A stretch of 64,000 bases of DNA from CALKYB01 sp964510575 (GTDB lineage: Bacteria > Bdellovibrionota_C > UBA2361 > SZUA-149 > CALKYB01). Under the pieces are notes generated by a model. It did no database searches. It worked only from the letters and a program-made list of their open reading frames with translations, and was not told the origin of the DNA. The stretch is from contig CAZECN010000002.1 in NCBI GenBank assembly GCA_964510575.1, positions 97,663-161,662 on the forward strand, in the 5' to 3' direction. The first letter of the stretch is position 1, and the number at the start of each line of letters is the position of its first letter. A program made the translations under genes and the position numbers. Positions 9,281 through 18,630 of this stretch are shown piece by piece.

Positions 9281-10489
9281 GTGGAAACAGATAAAAACAA
9301 CAATTTTCAGTCTGAGATTTTAGAAAAGAGAAACGACTCCACCGAGCGTTCTTCATCGCTCGAGGCGAACTCTTTTGGTGAAATTCTTATAGTCGATGAT
9401 AACCAAGATATTCTTAATTCTATTGGTGGCTTGTTAGAATCAACAGGTTTTGACGTCAATTGCGCTAGCAGTGCAGTGGAAGCTTTATGTTTACTAGAAA
9501 AGATTAAACCTGATCTAATTTTGTCTGACGTGCAAATGGACGGAATTGATGGCTTTGAGTTCCAGCGCATAGTCAGACAGAACGATGAGCTTCTAAAAGT
9601 ACCCTTTGTATTTCTAACTGCCCTCTCAGACCCAGTAGAGATCAGAAAAGGCAAAAGCAGTGGGTGTGATGACTACTTAGTTAAACCTTTTCATACAGAT
9701 GATTTAATCGCAGTCATAGAAGGTAAGCTTTTTACGGCTAGGAATCGAGAATCATTCAATCAGAAAGAAATAAACCAGTATTGCAAAGATCTAATTGAAA
9801 GATTGTCACATGAGTTTAGAACACCACTGGTGGCCATAAATACTGGTGCAGAGCTTCTTCAGATGAAGTTGAAGGCCAAAGGAGATGATGGCCTTGTAAA
9901 GATAAGTAAATCAATTGCCAGAGGCGGCAATCGTTTACAGAAGTTAGTTGAAGATTTTTTGACTATCCAGTCAATACAAAGTGGTCAAGCTCTTGAACTG
10001 TTTGAGGAGCACAAGAAAACTGAGAGAATGTCAGATTTACTAGATCGCTCAGTAAACCACTTACTTGATTTCATCCTACCAGAAGATATTAATGTAGACC
10101 TAAATATTGATTCGGCTTTTGATTCGGATCAGTATCAAGTTCAAATCGTCGAACTTCAATTTAGAGATGTTCTGAGACGGCTAATTGACAATAGTCTTAA
10201 ATTTGCTGGAATTGAAAACCCGGTAGAAATAAGTCTTGCTTCTGACAGTCAAACAATATCGATTATGATTAGAGATCATGGTCCTGGCATGAAAGCTAAG
10301 GAGTGCCAATTGGCTCAAGATCTCTTCGGTCAGATCAGTAGAGGAGAGAAAGAGCAACAGGGCTGTGGTCTTGGCATTACTATCTCCACCTGGTTGACTG
10401 AAATTAATCAAGGAGAGCTAATTTTTCATATTCCCGACAGTGGCTCTGGGCTTCTTTTGGAAGTTAGATTCCCTCGTTACGTCCCCTAA
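9281..10489 (+). CDS. Response regulator - histidine kinase hybrid (REC-HisKA-HATPase)
   Basis: 402-residue soluble two-component protein with the receiver at the N-terminus and the kinase behind it. Receiver: acidic pair in IVDDN, phospho-acceptor Asp83 in LILSDVQMDG, Thr in FLTALSD and Lys135 in YLVKPF. HisKA: His177 in ERLSHEFRTPL. The ATPase shows the N box in RRLIDNSLKFAG, G1 in DHGPGM and G2 in GCGLGI. No membrane span or sensor domain is present, so the input must come through phosphorylation of the receiver or a partner. The GTG start is followed at once by a low-complexity leader; the nearest AGGA is rather far upstream, so the start is uncertain. No cognate kinase or output regulator is adjacent, so it is an orphan. 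Confidence 0.92.
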   Translation: METDKNNNFQSEILEKRNDSTERSSSLEANSFGEILIVDDNQDILNSIGGLLESTGFDVNCASSAVEALCLLEKIKPDLILSDVQMDGIDGFEFQRIVRQNDELLKVPFVFLTALSDPVEIRKGKSSGCDDYLVKPFHTDDLIAVIEGKLFTARNRESFNQKEINQYCKDLIERLSHEFRTPLVAINTGAELLQMKLKAKGDDGLVKISKSIARGGNRLQKLVEDFLTIQSIQSGQALELFEEHKKTERMSDLLDRSVNHLLDFILPEDINVDLNIDSAFDSDQYQVQIVELQFRDVLRRLIDNSLKFAGIENPVEISLASDSQTISIMIRDHGPGMKAKECQLAQDLFGQISRGEKEQQGCGLGITISTWLTEINQGELIFHIPDSGSGLLLEVRFPRYVP

Positions 10490-10587
10490 GCTCGATTAAT
10501 TGACGATTCTCCATTCTTATCCTAAACCCTGAGCAGACTAGGTCACTCATTTATGTGGCTGTGCAATACTGTTGGGAAGAGATAGTC

Positions 10588-11319
10588 ATGGCGATTAAAG
10601 TAATAGTGAACGGGGCCAAAGGCCGGATGGGAGAAATGAGCTCGGCTGCAATCAGTGCTGATCCTGAGCTTGAACTGGTTGGTCAAACTGACCTTGGTGA
10701 TAATTTAAACGACACTATTAAAGATACTGCTGCTGCTGTTGTAGTAGACTTTACAGTTGCTTCTGCTAGCTTGAAGAACGCAGAGGCGATTGTTGCAGCT
10801 GGCGCTCGACCTGTTATCGGGACTAGCGGTTTTACCGAAAGGGAAGTTAGCAAAGTGTCGTCCCTTTGCGCTGAAGCTGGGATCGGGGGAATAATCGCTC
10901 CAAATTTTTCTTTATCTGCAGTTTTAATGATGAAGTTTGCAGCTGATGCGGCAAAGTATATGCCGGAATGTGAGATTATTGAGTATCATCATACTGCTAA
11001 GGAAGACTCTCCGTCAGGGACAGCTCTAAAGACAGCCGAGCTAATTGCTGCTTCAAGAGTTGAGGCAAGAAAACCTGTTAAAGGTAAAGAAATAATTCCA
11101 GGATCTAGAGGAGCGGAGTTAGGTGGAACTAATATTCACGCAGTTAGAATACCGGGTGTCATTGCGGATCAAGAAGTAGTCTTTGGCGGGCATGCCCAGA
11201 GCCTGACTATTAAAAGTGCTTGTCTTAATCGAGAAGCCTACATGCCGGGGGTTTGTTACGCCTGTAAAAAAGTAATCGAGCTCGACGATCTGGTTTTTGG
11301 TTTAGATAAAATTCTCTGA
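10588..11319 (+). CDS. dapB: 4-hydroxy-tetrahydrodipicolinate reductase
   Basis: NAD(P)H-dependent step of lysine/diaminopimelate synthesis. From the chosen ATG the protein begins directly with IKVIVNGAKGRMG, the Rossmann glycine loop, as in other DapB. A longer frame from GTG at 10555 adds 11 residues with no family match, while GGGAAGAGA lies at suitable distance before 10588. The catalytic segment EIIEYHHTAKEDSPSGTA carries the His-His, the Lys and the substrate-binding PSGTA. The APNFSLS segment corresponds to the family's usual NFSxG region. About 243 residues, slightly short but complete. No other dap gene lies beside it. Confidence 0.95.
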   Translation: MAIKVIVNGAKGRMGEMSSAAISADPELELVGQTDLGDNLNDTIKDTAAAVVVDFTVASASLKNAEAIVAAGARPVIGTSGFTEREVSKVSSLCAEAGIGGIIAPNFSLSAVLMMKFAADAAKYMPECEIIEYHHTAKEDSPSGTALKTAELIAASRVEARKPVKGKEIIPGSRGAELGGTNIHAVRIPGVIADQEVVFGGHAQSLTIKSACLNREAYMPGVCYACKKVIELDDLVFGLDKIL

Positions 11320-11525
11320 ACCAGTTCTTACCAGTCGTTATTCCACTTTCTATCTAAAAAATTATTTGGCTCTTTGAAGTCTGTTTAGTTATTGAAATTA
11401 TTGAGAAATTCGAGTTTTTGGCTTGGAGTCTATCCAGAATTCAGACCTTTTTGGGTCAAGTGTTAGTTTTACGTTAGTTCAGACAAAGGTATGGTCAATA
11501 TTTGTTTATAGCGTAGGTAACTATA

Positions 11526-12218
11526 ATGAATATATCAAAAAAAACAGGCTTAATTTTAACGTTAGTAGTAGCTGTCTTTCTAATTGCGAGCGGCTATTTC
11601 TTGAATCAAGCAGCTAACAACTACGAAGTTGTCAACAAGGGTCAAATCCTTGAGCACACCACCGGGTATGTCTATCAAGTTCGTTTCTTCGATAAATACG
11701 ACATTTTTTTAGAGCCCGAGAATCGGCCGAATAGTGATCTTATTAGTTTTCTCTTTTTGCTTGGCTCTGGATTTGTCGGGATGGTTTTTTTCTTTGTGCT
11801 TGGAACTGGCCGTGCTGTTGTTCGACCTAAGGTCTTGTGGCTGTATTTGGTTACTTTCCTGGGAATGAACTACTTGGCTTTTGACGAGTTTTTGGGGATA
11901 CACGAATCGATTGGTCACAATATGCCATTCCTGACCGCTTTACCTTTTGTGAAGCGTCCGGATGATGCCATTGTGATGCTTTACCTCATCCCATGCGCAA
12001 TCTTTGCTTTGCTTTTCTACTCTGAATTTTTATCTTGTAAAAAATCTGTTTTGGCAGGATTCGTGGCCTTTGGGTTAATTGTAGTTGCTGCTATTTCTGA
12101 TGTCTTTACACTCCCTTTAGAAGAGCCTTTAGAGGTGTTGGCAGGAGTCTGTATTTTCTGCTCGTTCCTATTTCTCGGGCAGCATCATCTGAACGAAGTG
12201 TATGCCCCGTCTTTATAA
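11526..12218 (+). CDS. Polytopic membrane protein with a DExxxxHE motif, unknown function
   Basis: 230 residues, about six membrane spans: one near residues 8-27, the rest from residue 75 on. The span starting YLVTFLGMNYLAFDEFLGIHES places an Asp-Glu and a His-Glu in or near the membrane (FDEFLGIHE). Similar DE-x4-HE arrangements occur in uncharacterised bacterial membrane proteins and look like a metal site or active site, but I cannot name a family. The only clear ATG has a weak upstream ribosome site. It stands alone between dapB and the convergent methyltransferase. Confidence 0.75.
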   Translation: MNISKKTGLILTLVVAVFLIASGYFLNQAANNYEVVNKGQILEHTTGYVYQVRFFDKYDIFLEPENRPNSDLISFLFLLGSGFVGMVFFFVLGTGRAVVRPKVLWLYLVTFLGMNYLAFDEFLGIHESIGHNMPFLTALPFVKRPDDAIVMLYLIPCAIFALLFYSEFLSCKKSVLAGFVAFGLIVVAAISDVFTLPLEEPLEVLAGVCIFCSFLFLGQHHLNEVYAPSL

Positions 12219-12338
12219 AATCACGGTTTTTTCTATACCCATAGTAAAAGAGTATAAGCATTGCCTAGCGCTGTCAGATAACAAGTAAACTGATAAGTAT
12301 TAAGTTAAGCTTTGCTGTTTTTGGTAATTGCTGCGGAA

Positions 12339-13190
12339 TTAGCCCCGAGACGGTAACTGGGCGTTTAGCTTCTTTTTTCTGAAGCTTAAAACGACCGGTG
12401 AGCCTATTAATCTTGTCAATCCAAAGGACTGTGCAATAGATTCTAGGAATCGAGATAACTCAGCTTTCCCAGTTAAAATTCCAAAGATTCTGTGCAGAGC
12501 TAAAGGCAGGGTAAGTTGCTTCTTTACTTCTACAAGCTCAAATCCGTTTCTTTCAAATTCTTCGATTATTTCAGACTGGCTGAATAGCCTATAGGGGCGG
12601 GTGTTCTTTTCAATAGCTTTTTTTAAAGCAAAAAACGGACGACCCACCAAATTACAACTTAGGTACTCTGGGTATTCTACAATCACTGTGTTGCTTGAAA
12701 CTCGACATAGCTCATCAATGAATTGTTGCCATTCTTTTAAATGAGCAAGCATTCGGATCGAGAGAACTGTGTCGAACTGATTGTCTCTGTGTGGTAAATC
12801 TAGCAGGCTACCTTTATTGAATTTTATCTTCTTGTCTTCGATTAGCTCAGATAAAAGTTGACTACATTGCTCGGAGCTTCCGGTAACCGAGTAATCCCTT
12901 ACATGTTGGGAAATCATTGGTGCCAGCTGTGCATGTCCTCCGCCAACATCTAATACTTTCTTAGAGGCTGCGTTAGTTACTAAATCTAAAATCGTTTTGT
13001 TTTGAACAGATAGTAGGAAGTGTCCCACTGGACCACTAAAGCGTGCTGCATAATCTTCGGTTGAGCTAGCAATGTCGGGAGCTTGATCAGACTCAAGGGT
13101 CTGTTCGTCAACGGCGCCGCGTTCCCAAGAGTTTGTAGTTTCTAGAACTCCCTCGGGGGTAAGGCCTTCAAGTACTTCTTCACTATCCAT
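12339..13190 (-). CDS. Class I SAM-dependent methyltransferase
   Basis: 283 residues. The SAM-binding fold starts with KKVLDVGGGHAQLAPMI (motif I) and continues with an acidic strand end, GSLLDLPHRDNQFDTVLSI (motifs II-III) and the IVEYPEY strand. This is the Methyltransf_11 type often found on lipids, quinones or sugars. A 60-residue N-terminal extension precedes the fold (acidic, no signal peptide), and the C-terminal part has the FALKKAIEKNTRPYRLFS segment seen in membrane-associated sugar/lipid methyltransferases. Substrate unknown. Its stop lies about 120 bases from the convergent membrane-protein gene. Confidence 0.88.
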   Translation of the reverse strand: MDSEEVLEGLTPEGVLETTNSWERGAVDEQTLESDQAPDIASSTEDYAARFSGPVGHFLLSVQNKTILDLVTNAASKKVLDVGGGHAQLAPMISQHVRDYSVTGSSEQCSQLLSELIEDKKIKFNKGSLLDLPHRDNQFDTVLSIRMLAHLKEWQQFIDELCRVSSNTVIVEYPEYLSCNLVGRPFFALKKAIEKNTRPYRLFSQSEIIEEFERNGFELVEVKKQLTLPLALHRIFGILTGKAELSRFLESIAQSFGLTRLIGSPVVLSFRKKKLNAQLPSRG

Positions 13191-13633
13191 ACTTCAACAA
13201 CGCTCCTTATACATCCTTCTTAAAACAAACGATGCGGAGAAAGGACTCTAGTTTATTTGACATTAAACTAAGACTCCTACGCCAACTTCATGCCTATTAT
13301 ACCAAAATATATTTTATATTGGTATTTGCAGTAATCTTTACATTTATCGGCTGAATTTAGAGATAAGCTTAGAAAAATAGCCTTATTTTAGTCAGTTGCC
13401 GGCTTGCTCTAGTTTGCCTAGATTTAGGGAAAAAGGAGCTTTTGGGGGACAAACTGATAATTGATTTGAAAACGTTGTTTTTTGAGCCGTTTTCGAAGCC
13501 TGTGAGCGGTCTGAAACTTGTTCTAAGTGTTGCGATCAATATCTTTTGCAAATTTCATTTTGAGAACATAATTCGACTTTCAGGGAATTACTGAAGATAA
13601 ATGATTTTCAATTTAAGGAGATGTAGCGAGAAA
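13191..13633. other. Intergenic region with an AT-rich hairpin
   Basis: About 440 bases without a convincing gene. An AT-rich hairpin (ATACCAAaATAT / ATATTGGTAT) spans about 13299-13325. A 40-codon ORF on the plus strand (13232-13354) would give a short basic peptide followed by one membrane span, but it has no ribosome site and overlaps the hairpin, so it is not called as a gene. No tRNA or known RNA was seen. Confidence 0.35.
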
Positions 13634-14086
13634 ATGAAAAAATCTGGATTTATTATACTTGCGATTTGCCTACTTGGATTGGCTTATCTTTTGTTGAGCA
13701 AAGGTGACCGAAATCAACTTAATAGCTCTTCAACAGCTTCCTCTAACTCCTCTTCGGGCGAAGTTAATCAACAGGGTCAAAGTGGATCCAATGAGTCAGC
13801 GGTTAATGAAGCTGGGGTAGAATCTTCAGTTGAGCTAACTGAATTGTCTGTTGATCAAAAAACAGCATTTCAAACAGCCCGCCAAGCAAGTATCAAAGGT
13901 AAGTTTAATGTCGCCAGAGAAGAGTTACACACTTTGTTAGTGGAGAAGCCTGAGCTAGTTAGGCAGGTGATAACAGACAACGGATTTAGAAAATTTCGAG
14001 AGACCGACGATTTTAGAAAGCTACTATTAATTCTAGATAAAGATCCTCACCAAGAATTAGGACTGCCTCCAATTCATTTGGAATAG
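13634..14086 (+). CDS. Small membrane-anchored protein, unknown function
   Basis: 150 residues from the preferred ATG. It opens MKKSGFIILAICLLGLAYLL, a signal anchor, followed by a Ser/Asn/Gln-rich linker (residues about 28-60) and a charged helical C-terminal domain (about residues 65-150, with FRKFRETDDFRKLL). An in-frame ATG at 13601 would add 11 residues (IFNLRRCSE) that spoil the anchor; AAGGAG at 13615-13620 lies between the two starts and suits the second, if a little far. The C-terminal part could be a TPR-like helical pair (TARQASIKGKFNVAREELHT). It abuts the convergent DUF1501 gene. Confidence 0.72.
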   Translation: MKKSGFIILAICLLGLAYLLLSKGDRNQLNSSSTASSNSSSGEVNQQGQSGSNESAVNEAGVESSVELTELSVDQKTAFQTARQASIKGKFNVAREELHTLLVEKPELVRQVITDNGFRKFRETDDFRKLLLILDKDPHQELGLPPIHLE

Positions 14087-14087
14087 A

Positions 14088-15353
14088 TTAACCAAATAGT
14101 CCCAGTGTTTCTTTTTCAAAAGTTTCTGGAAATACTGGTGCCGGGTTGAACCCAAGCCAACTAATCATCTCGCTGAAAGCATTTCTGAAATCAATTCTTT
14201 GAGGAAGCCATTCTTCGGAAAATGTTTCGGTGTCAATTTCAGGACCTTTTACTCCTCCGTTTACTCCTCCACCGATGACTAGCATTGCAGAACCCCAACC
14301 GTGATCAGTTCCGCCAGAACCGTTCTCGAAAGTCTTTCGTCCAAATTCTGTAAATATGCAAATCGCTGTGCTGTTCCACTTTCCGATTGCTTTCATATCA
14401 GCTTCAAAAGCGCCAATAGCCATATCAACTAAAGCAAGTATGCCAGCTTGGGTTCCTTCAATCCCGCCTTGGCCAGCATGGTTATCCCAGCCGCCCATTC
14501 CTCCGTAGAACACACGAGTTCCCAGCCCGCCATTGATTAAAGTAGAAACCTCTCTCAAGTATCTAGCTGCACCATCTGAGCCGTAGTCACCAGTTGCTTC
14601 ATAGGCTGAAAGAGCAGCCTGAATGTCGCTAACCGAACTTTGAGTAGTTTTGTGCCCAAGGTCGACTTCCCTACGAATTGAAGAGTCTCGCTCGTAACTC
14701 CTTCCGGTAATATTTCCTAGGATTTCTTGCTTCAGATTATTGTCTCCTATGACTGGGATGCCACCATCTAATGTGGCCCCTCGTTGGTATGTCAGAGATC
14801 CTAAGCTTCCGGCAACAAGAGGTCTGTTCTCTTCTCTATTAGCGAGAAAGTCTATCTTTGGCCCAGTCCCTAAGCCAACAGTACTGTATTTTTCAGCTTG
14901 GAAATAAATATCTCCCAACCTGCCTAACCAACCTCTTCTGTCTTGGTCAGAAGTTGTTCCTCTTGAGAAAATATCTTGAGCTGTGAAATGAGAGCGGGTG
15001 CCAACTGGATCACCAATGAATTTAATAACTGCACAATTCTCTTCGTCGAAAATTCTTTTAAGATTTGAAAGTGATGGGTGAAAGCCTATACCTCCGTCCA
15101 ATGGGAGAATAGCATCAGCGGGAATTGCAATACTACTTCTCTTCTCGTAATACTCGGCAACCCCGACTGGAATAGTAAAACTATTTAGAGGATCGCAGCC
15201 ACCAAACTGATTAAAAAGAACAAGAGATCTACCATTTCCAGCACTAGTTTGCGCCCAAGCGAATGGGTCTTTTTGACTGCCAAAAGCTGCTGCACAACAA
15301 GCACCTGTTCCAGCCGCGAACATGGATTTAAGAAACTTTCTTCGATTTATCAT
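14088..15353 (-). CDS. DUF1501 family secreted protein (Tat signal)
   Basis: 421 residues. The N-terminus has a twin-arginine signal, NRRKFLKSMFAAG, ending near the SQKDPFAWAQ segment, so export of a folded protein to the periplasm is expected. The body matches the DUF1501 (sulfatase-like alkaline-phosphatase-fold) family: LVLFNQFGGCDPLNS near the start, a GFHPSL segment, FTAQDIFSRG, MGGWDNHAGQGG, and FTEFGRKTFENGSGGTDHGWGS in two pieces (FTEFGRKTFENG, GGTDHGWGSAM). Family activity is not established. It is encoded directly downstream of the DUF1800 gene (21 bases), a pairing widely conserved in bacteria; the two are assumed to act together. Confidence 0.93.
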   Translation of the reverse strand: MINRRKFLKSMFAAGTGACCAAAFGSQKDPFAWAQTSAGNGRSLVLFNQFGGCDPLNSFTIPVGVAEYYEKRSSIAIPADAILPLDGGIGFHPSLSNLKRIFDEENCAVIKFIGDPVGTRSHFTAQDIFSRGTTSDQDRRGWLGRLGDIYFQAEKYSTVGLGTGPKIDFLANREENRPLVAGSLGSLTYQRGATLDGGIPVIGDNNLKQEILGNITGRSYERDSSIRREVDLGHKTTQSSVSDIQAALSAYEATGDYGSDGAARYLREVSTLINGGLGTRVFYGGMGGWDNHAGQGGIEGTQAGILALVDMAIGAFEADMKAIGKWNSTAICIFTEFGRKTFENGSGGTDHGWGSAMLVIGGGVNGGVKGPEIDTETFSEEWLPQRIDFRNAFSEMISWLGFNPAPVFPETFEKETLGLFG

Positions 15354-15374
15354 TATAATGTCCCTCGCTTAGAA

Positions 15375-18300
15375 TCAGTATGTCATGTAATCACGATGTT
15401 GCGTAAGGAGCCAGAGAAGACCTCTAACTTTTACTGCCAAAAGAGCCTCATTGTTTTCAATCTCTGCGGGCTCTTCATTATCGTTGTTTCTTCTTATTGT
15501 TACTAGGTAATTCTCTAGCTCGGCCTTATCTGTTTCATCGAGCTCTAAACCAAGAAGCTCGCTTAGCTCAGTCACAACGGCAGCAGGGTCTGAACCATCT
15601 CTACTGTTCGGAATAAGTGATAGTACATCAAAGTCTTCAAACTCAGCAGTTAGAGCAGTTAGATAGCGGTTGATGCCATTGGCGTAACCAGGCAACCAGC
15701 CTAGAAAATAGGTGGACTTATAATTTTGCCCGTGTTTGTTCATCGGCCAACCATTGACGCTGTTAGGAGCCAGGGGTTCGAATCCCATGTTTACTTGGGA
15801 AAGATTATTCCTCAGAGTTGTCTGATTGTAAGGAATACCCGTTCTTTTTAGAAAGCCAACAGTAAACGTTGCTCCATCCTTAACCTTGTTGTGCCTTGCC
15901 TCTGGTGAGAAAAACGCTTCCGAGCGAAGTAGTCTTCTTATTACTTGCTTTAAATTCCACTCTTGATTGATCAGTGTGGTAGCAAGACTATCGATCTGGG
16001 CTTCTGTGGGTTTATCATGAACAAAAGCGTTGAATAGTCTTGTTACAACCCATTTTGCGGCTTCTGGGCGAGTATCAAGTGTAAGATTAACAATATCTTC
16101 TTGATTAAAGGCTCCAGTTGCCTCGTAAGGAGTGCCAGCCCAAATAGTTTTTTCGCCTTCATCATAGAAGTTTTCATTTAGAAACACTTCTCGGGGAAGA
16201 TCGGTGTCTGTATCGAAAATAGCTCTCCAACCTGTAAACGCTCGAGCTGATTCTGCAACGTCTTCAGAGTTATAGAGTCTCACTCCATCTGAATTCTCGG
16301 TTGTTTCGCCGAGCGTAAATAATTCCCAGAACTCTCGTGAATAATTTTCATCAGGTTTTCCTTTTCGGTTTAGGGTCCCATTTAGCCAACGAAGCATTAG
16401 AAAGTCAGTGGTGATTTCTGTTGCTAGGGTTTTGAAGTTTCCAAGAGCGTGTCCACGGATAAGTTCAATGTGAGCTTTACAAGGTTGTCTACTTACTAGA
16501 CCCCCTCTACAGGAAGTTGCAAATAGGTCATGAAGAATCAGTGCCATCCTTTCTTGCAGACCATTTTCGCCCTTAATCATCATCTCATTCCAGGCCGATC
16601 TGATTGCGTTGATGCGTAAGTCTTCAGAGCTATCTATATACTCGTCTAGGGAGCCGTTGGTCGCTTTACGAATCAGTTTGTTCACTGATTCAACTACACC
16701 ATCTTCCATTATTTCTTGTCGCTGCTCTAGGGTTCCACCTAGGTTAGCCTTCATCAAAAGATGCTCGGCTTCCTGCCAAGTAAGCTCCTTCTCATACACC
16801 GCTAGAGAATTAGGGTTTCCTGTAAAAGACTCTCCCGAAGAGGAAGAGCTAGAGGAACTAGAAGAACTAGAGCTACTGGACGAGCTAGAGCTAGAAGAAC
16901 TAGAACTAGAAGAACTAGAGCTACTGGATGAGCTAGAGCCTGAGGAGCTGGAAGTTGATGAACTAGAACTACCAGATGAACTAGAACTAGATGATGAGCT
17001 TGAAGTTGGGGTTGGTGGTAGGATGATTTTTCGAAAATCCCCTTGGTCTTCCTTCACTACTCCATTGATCAAATAGATGTTTCCAATCCGACCTTGAGAG
17101 TCAGGGAAAGAACGGAGCATGTATGCACTCACTGCTTCGTCACCTTTTCCTTGAACTTTCAAACTACCGACTGCATCCCTTCCTAAAGGTGCACCAGCGT
17201 TGATATCTTGGTTGCTGCCAGCAGTGAGGGTAGCTTGTTCAGAGTTTAATTCCTCACCCTGCATGTTATAAACTTTGAAGGCCTTGCTGATCGTTTCAGA
17301 AGAAGTATTTCCAAGCTTGAGCCAATTATAAGAATCAAGAAAAGAGTTAACCGGAAGGGCAATCAATTCATTGTCACCAGCTCTATTGGATGAAAATTCT
17401 TGAATAGCATAAACCCAAGCTGGGGTAGTTCTGTCATGAGTTCCAATTTGAGTAGTCTGGGCAATGATACGGTCGGAGTCGCTAGAACATACTAGCTCCA
17501 CGCTACCTATGGCCCCAGTTCCACTAGGATCAATAAAGGTGTTAAGCGGCATTCTGAAGCGACTTTTAGCTTCGATGGAGGCAACTCTTGTTCTGAGTAG
17601 TTCTCCTTGCTGATTATAAATTTTGACCTCTGGAGACAAAGTAGAATTGCCCATATTGGCTAGGTCTAACCAACTGGAGGTAAACTGACTTCCCATAGTT
17701 GAAGCTTGCAGTCTGTTGCCTCCACAGTCTGACTTTTTTGCAATTGTTGGAAATGCGAAATTTGCCGCATTCTGATTTGCATAGTCGCCATATTGTACAA
17801 GAAAAGCTTGGTAATACTGGCTCGGATCTACTGGATGAATAATGTAACTACCTTGAGCGTTCGTTCCTGGCGCACTGGCAGGCATGTCAATTCTTCCACC
17901 GGCAGCCAAGGCGTCAATTGTGTATGTATTTATTTGATTTCCAGTTGGATCATAAAATTCCACCAAGGCGCTAAATTCACGGTCAGTATTGTTAACAACG
18001 GTTAACCAGTTTGCGGAATTATTATCTACTTGGAAGTTTTCAATAGAGGCAATTTGACCAAATTTTTTGCCTGGCTCTCCAGCAGCAACTGGAATTGAAT
18101 AGATGAAGTCGTGTTTCTTTGTTGAGCCACTAACACCTGGACGGTAAACTACAGTTCTACAGCTCAAAGAAGAGGGTCTGCTGGAGACAACTCCAAAGCA
18201 GCCATAGGTGTCTTCAATAGAAATCGTCTCGTTGACTACTTTATGTACACTTCCTTTAGCTGGGATTTGAAAACTGTCGCTAGCGATTTTTTCGCCACCG

Positions 18301-18479
18301 CTAGTTTTGTATTCTAGCGTGACGCTTAAATCGGACTGCGAGACATTCTCACACTCCACAATGTTAACTTGGTCAAGAAAGCCATTGAAGACTCCGACGT
18401 AGTTTCCGTCGTCGGCACAAGCTAGCGCGGAAGTGAAGAAGATATACAATACAAAAAGTGAAAACCTAAGCTGTTTCAT
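15375..18479 (-). CDS. DUF1800 protein with four beta-type repeats and a poly-Ser linker
   Basis: 1034 residues in three parts. A signal peptide (residues 1-22, ending SALACA) is followed by four related segments at about 38-83, 156-201, 268-312 and 384-428. They share the scheme NWLxxxN-x-T...xxVxFYxxxGexL...I.A..R..MP; the first is the most diverged. Next comes an almost pure Ser stretch (about 493-546) with a few Gly and Thr. The rest (about 550-1034) is the DUF1800 domain: TWQEAEHLLMKANLGGTLEQ, HDLFATSCRG, NENFYDEGEKT, and the VNGWPMNKHGQNYKSTYFL region near the end. Exported, partner of the adjacent DUF1501 protein. The Ser linker probably separates a cell-surface adhesive or carrier part from the DUF1800 part; that is inference. 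Confidence 0.9.
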   Translation of the reverse strand: MKQLRFSLFVLYIFFTSALACADDGNYVGVFNGFLDQVNIVECENVSQSDLSVTLEYKTSGGEKIASDSFQIPAKGSVHKVVNETISIEDTYGCFGVVSSRPSSLSCRTVVYRPGVSGSTKKHDFIYSIPVAAGEPGKKFGQIASIENFQVDNNSANWLTVVNNTDREFSALVEFYDPTGNQINTYTIDALAAGGRIDMPASAPGTNAQGSYIIHPVDPSQYYQAFLVQYGDYANQNAANFAFPTIAKKSDCGGNRLQASTMGSQFTSSWLDLANMGNSTLSPEVKIYNQQGELLRTRVASIEAKSRFRMPLNTFIDPSGTGAIGSVELVCSSDSDRIIAQTTQIGTHDRTTPAWVYAIQEFSSNRAGDNELIALPVNSFLDSYNWLKLGNTSSETISKAFKVYNMQGEELNSEQATLTAGSNQDINAGAPLGRDAVGSLKVQGKGDEAVSAYMLRSFPDSQGRIGNIYLINGVVKEDQGDFRKIILPPTPTSSSSSSSSSSGSSSSSTSSSSGSSSSSSSSSSSSSSSSSSSSSSSSSSSSSSSSSSGESFTGNPNSLAVYEKELTWQEAEHLLMKANLGGTLEQRQEIMEDGVVESVNKLIRKATNGSLDEYIDSSEDLRINAIRSAWNEMMIKGENGLQERMALILHDLFATSCRGGLVSRQPCKAHIELIRGHALGNFKTLATEITTDFLMLRWLNGTLNRKGKPDENYSREFWELFTLGETTENSDGVRLYNSEDVAESARAFTGWRAIFDTDTDLPREVFLNENFYDEGEKTIWAGTPYEATGAFNQEDIVNLTLDTRPEAAKWVVTRLFNAFVHDKPTEAQIDSLATTLINQEWNLKQVIRRLLRSEAFFSPEARHNKVKDGATFTVGFLKRTGIPYNQTTLRNNLSQVNMGFEPLAPNSVNGWPMNKHGQNYKSTYFLGWLPGYANGINRYLTALTAEFEDFDVLSLIPNSRDGSDPAAVVTELSELLGLELDETDKAELENYLVTIRRNNDNEEPAEIENNEALLAVKVRGLLWLLTQHRDYMTY

Positions 18480-18630
18480 AACCTTAACCTGAATCTATAG
18501 TGGCCCTAATCATCATTGTGGGTTTTTAACTGTATAATGTGAGATCGGCTTTTCAGGAGATATTCTTGAAGAATCTACTTAGTAGAAAAAACCCTTTCCT
18601 TTCAAGTGCTTAGGAGCAAGAAGTGGGCTA

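Noticed and set aside
13232..13354. 40-codon ORF with one membrane span between the methyltransferase and the anchored protein
   Set aside because: No ribosome site, overlaps an AT-rich hairpin, and hydrophobic composition is expected by chance in AT-rich DNA.
15770..15795. tRNA T-arm-like GGGGTTCGAATCCC on the plus strand
   Set aside because: It codes for part of the DUF1800 domain (GFEPLAPNS) on the other strand, and no acceptor, D or anticodon arms can be fitted around it.
16609..17076. 155-codon ORF antisense to the serine tract
   Set aside because: It is made of Glu/Leu/Asp repeats that only mirror the repetitive Ser codons on the real coding strand.
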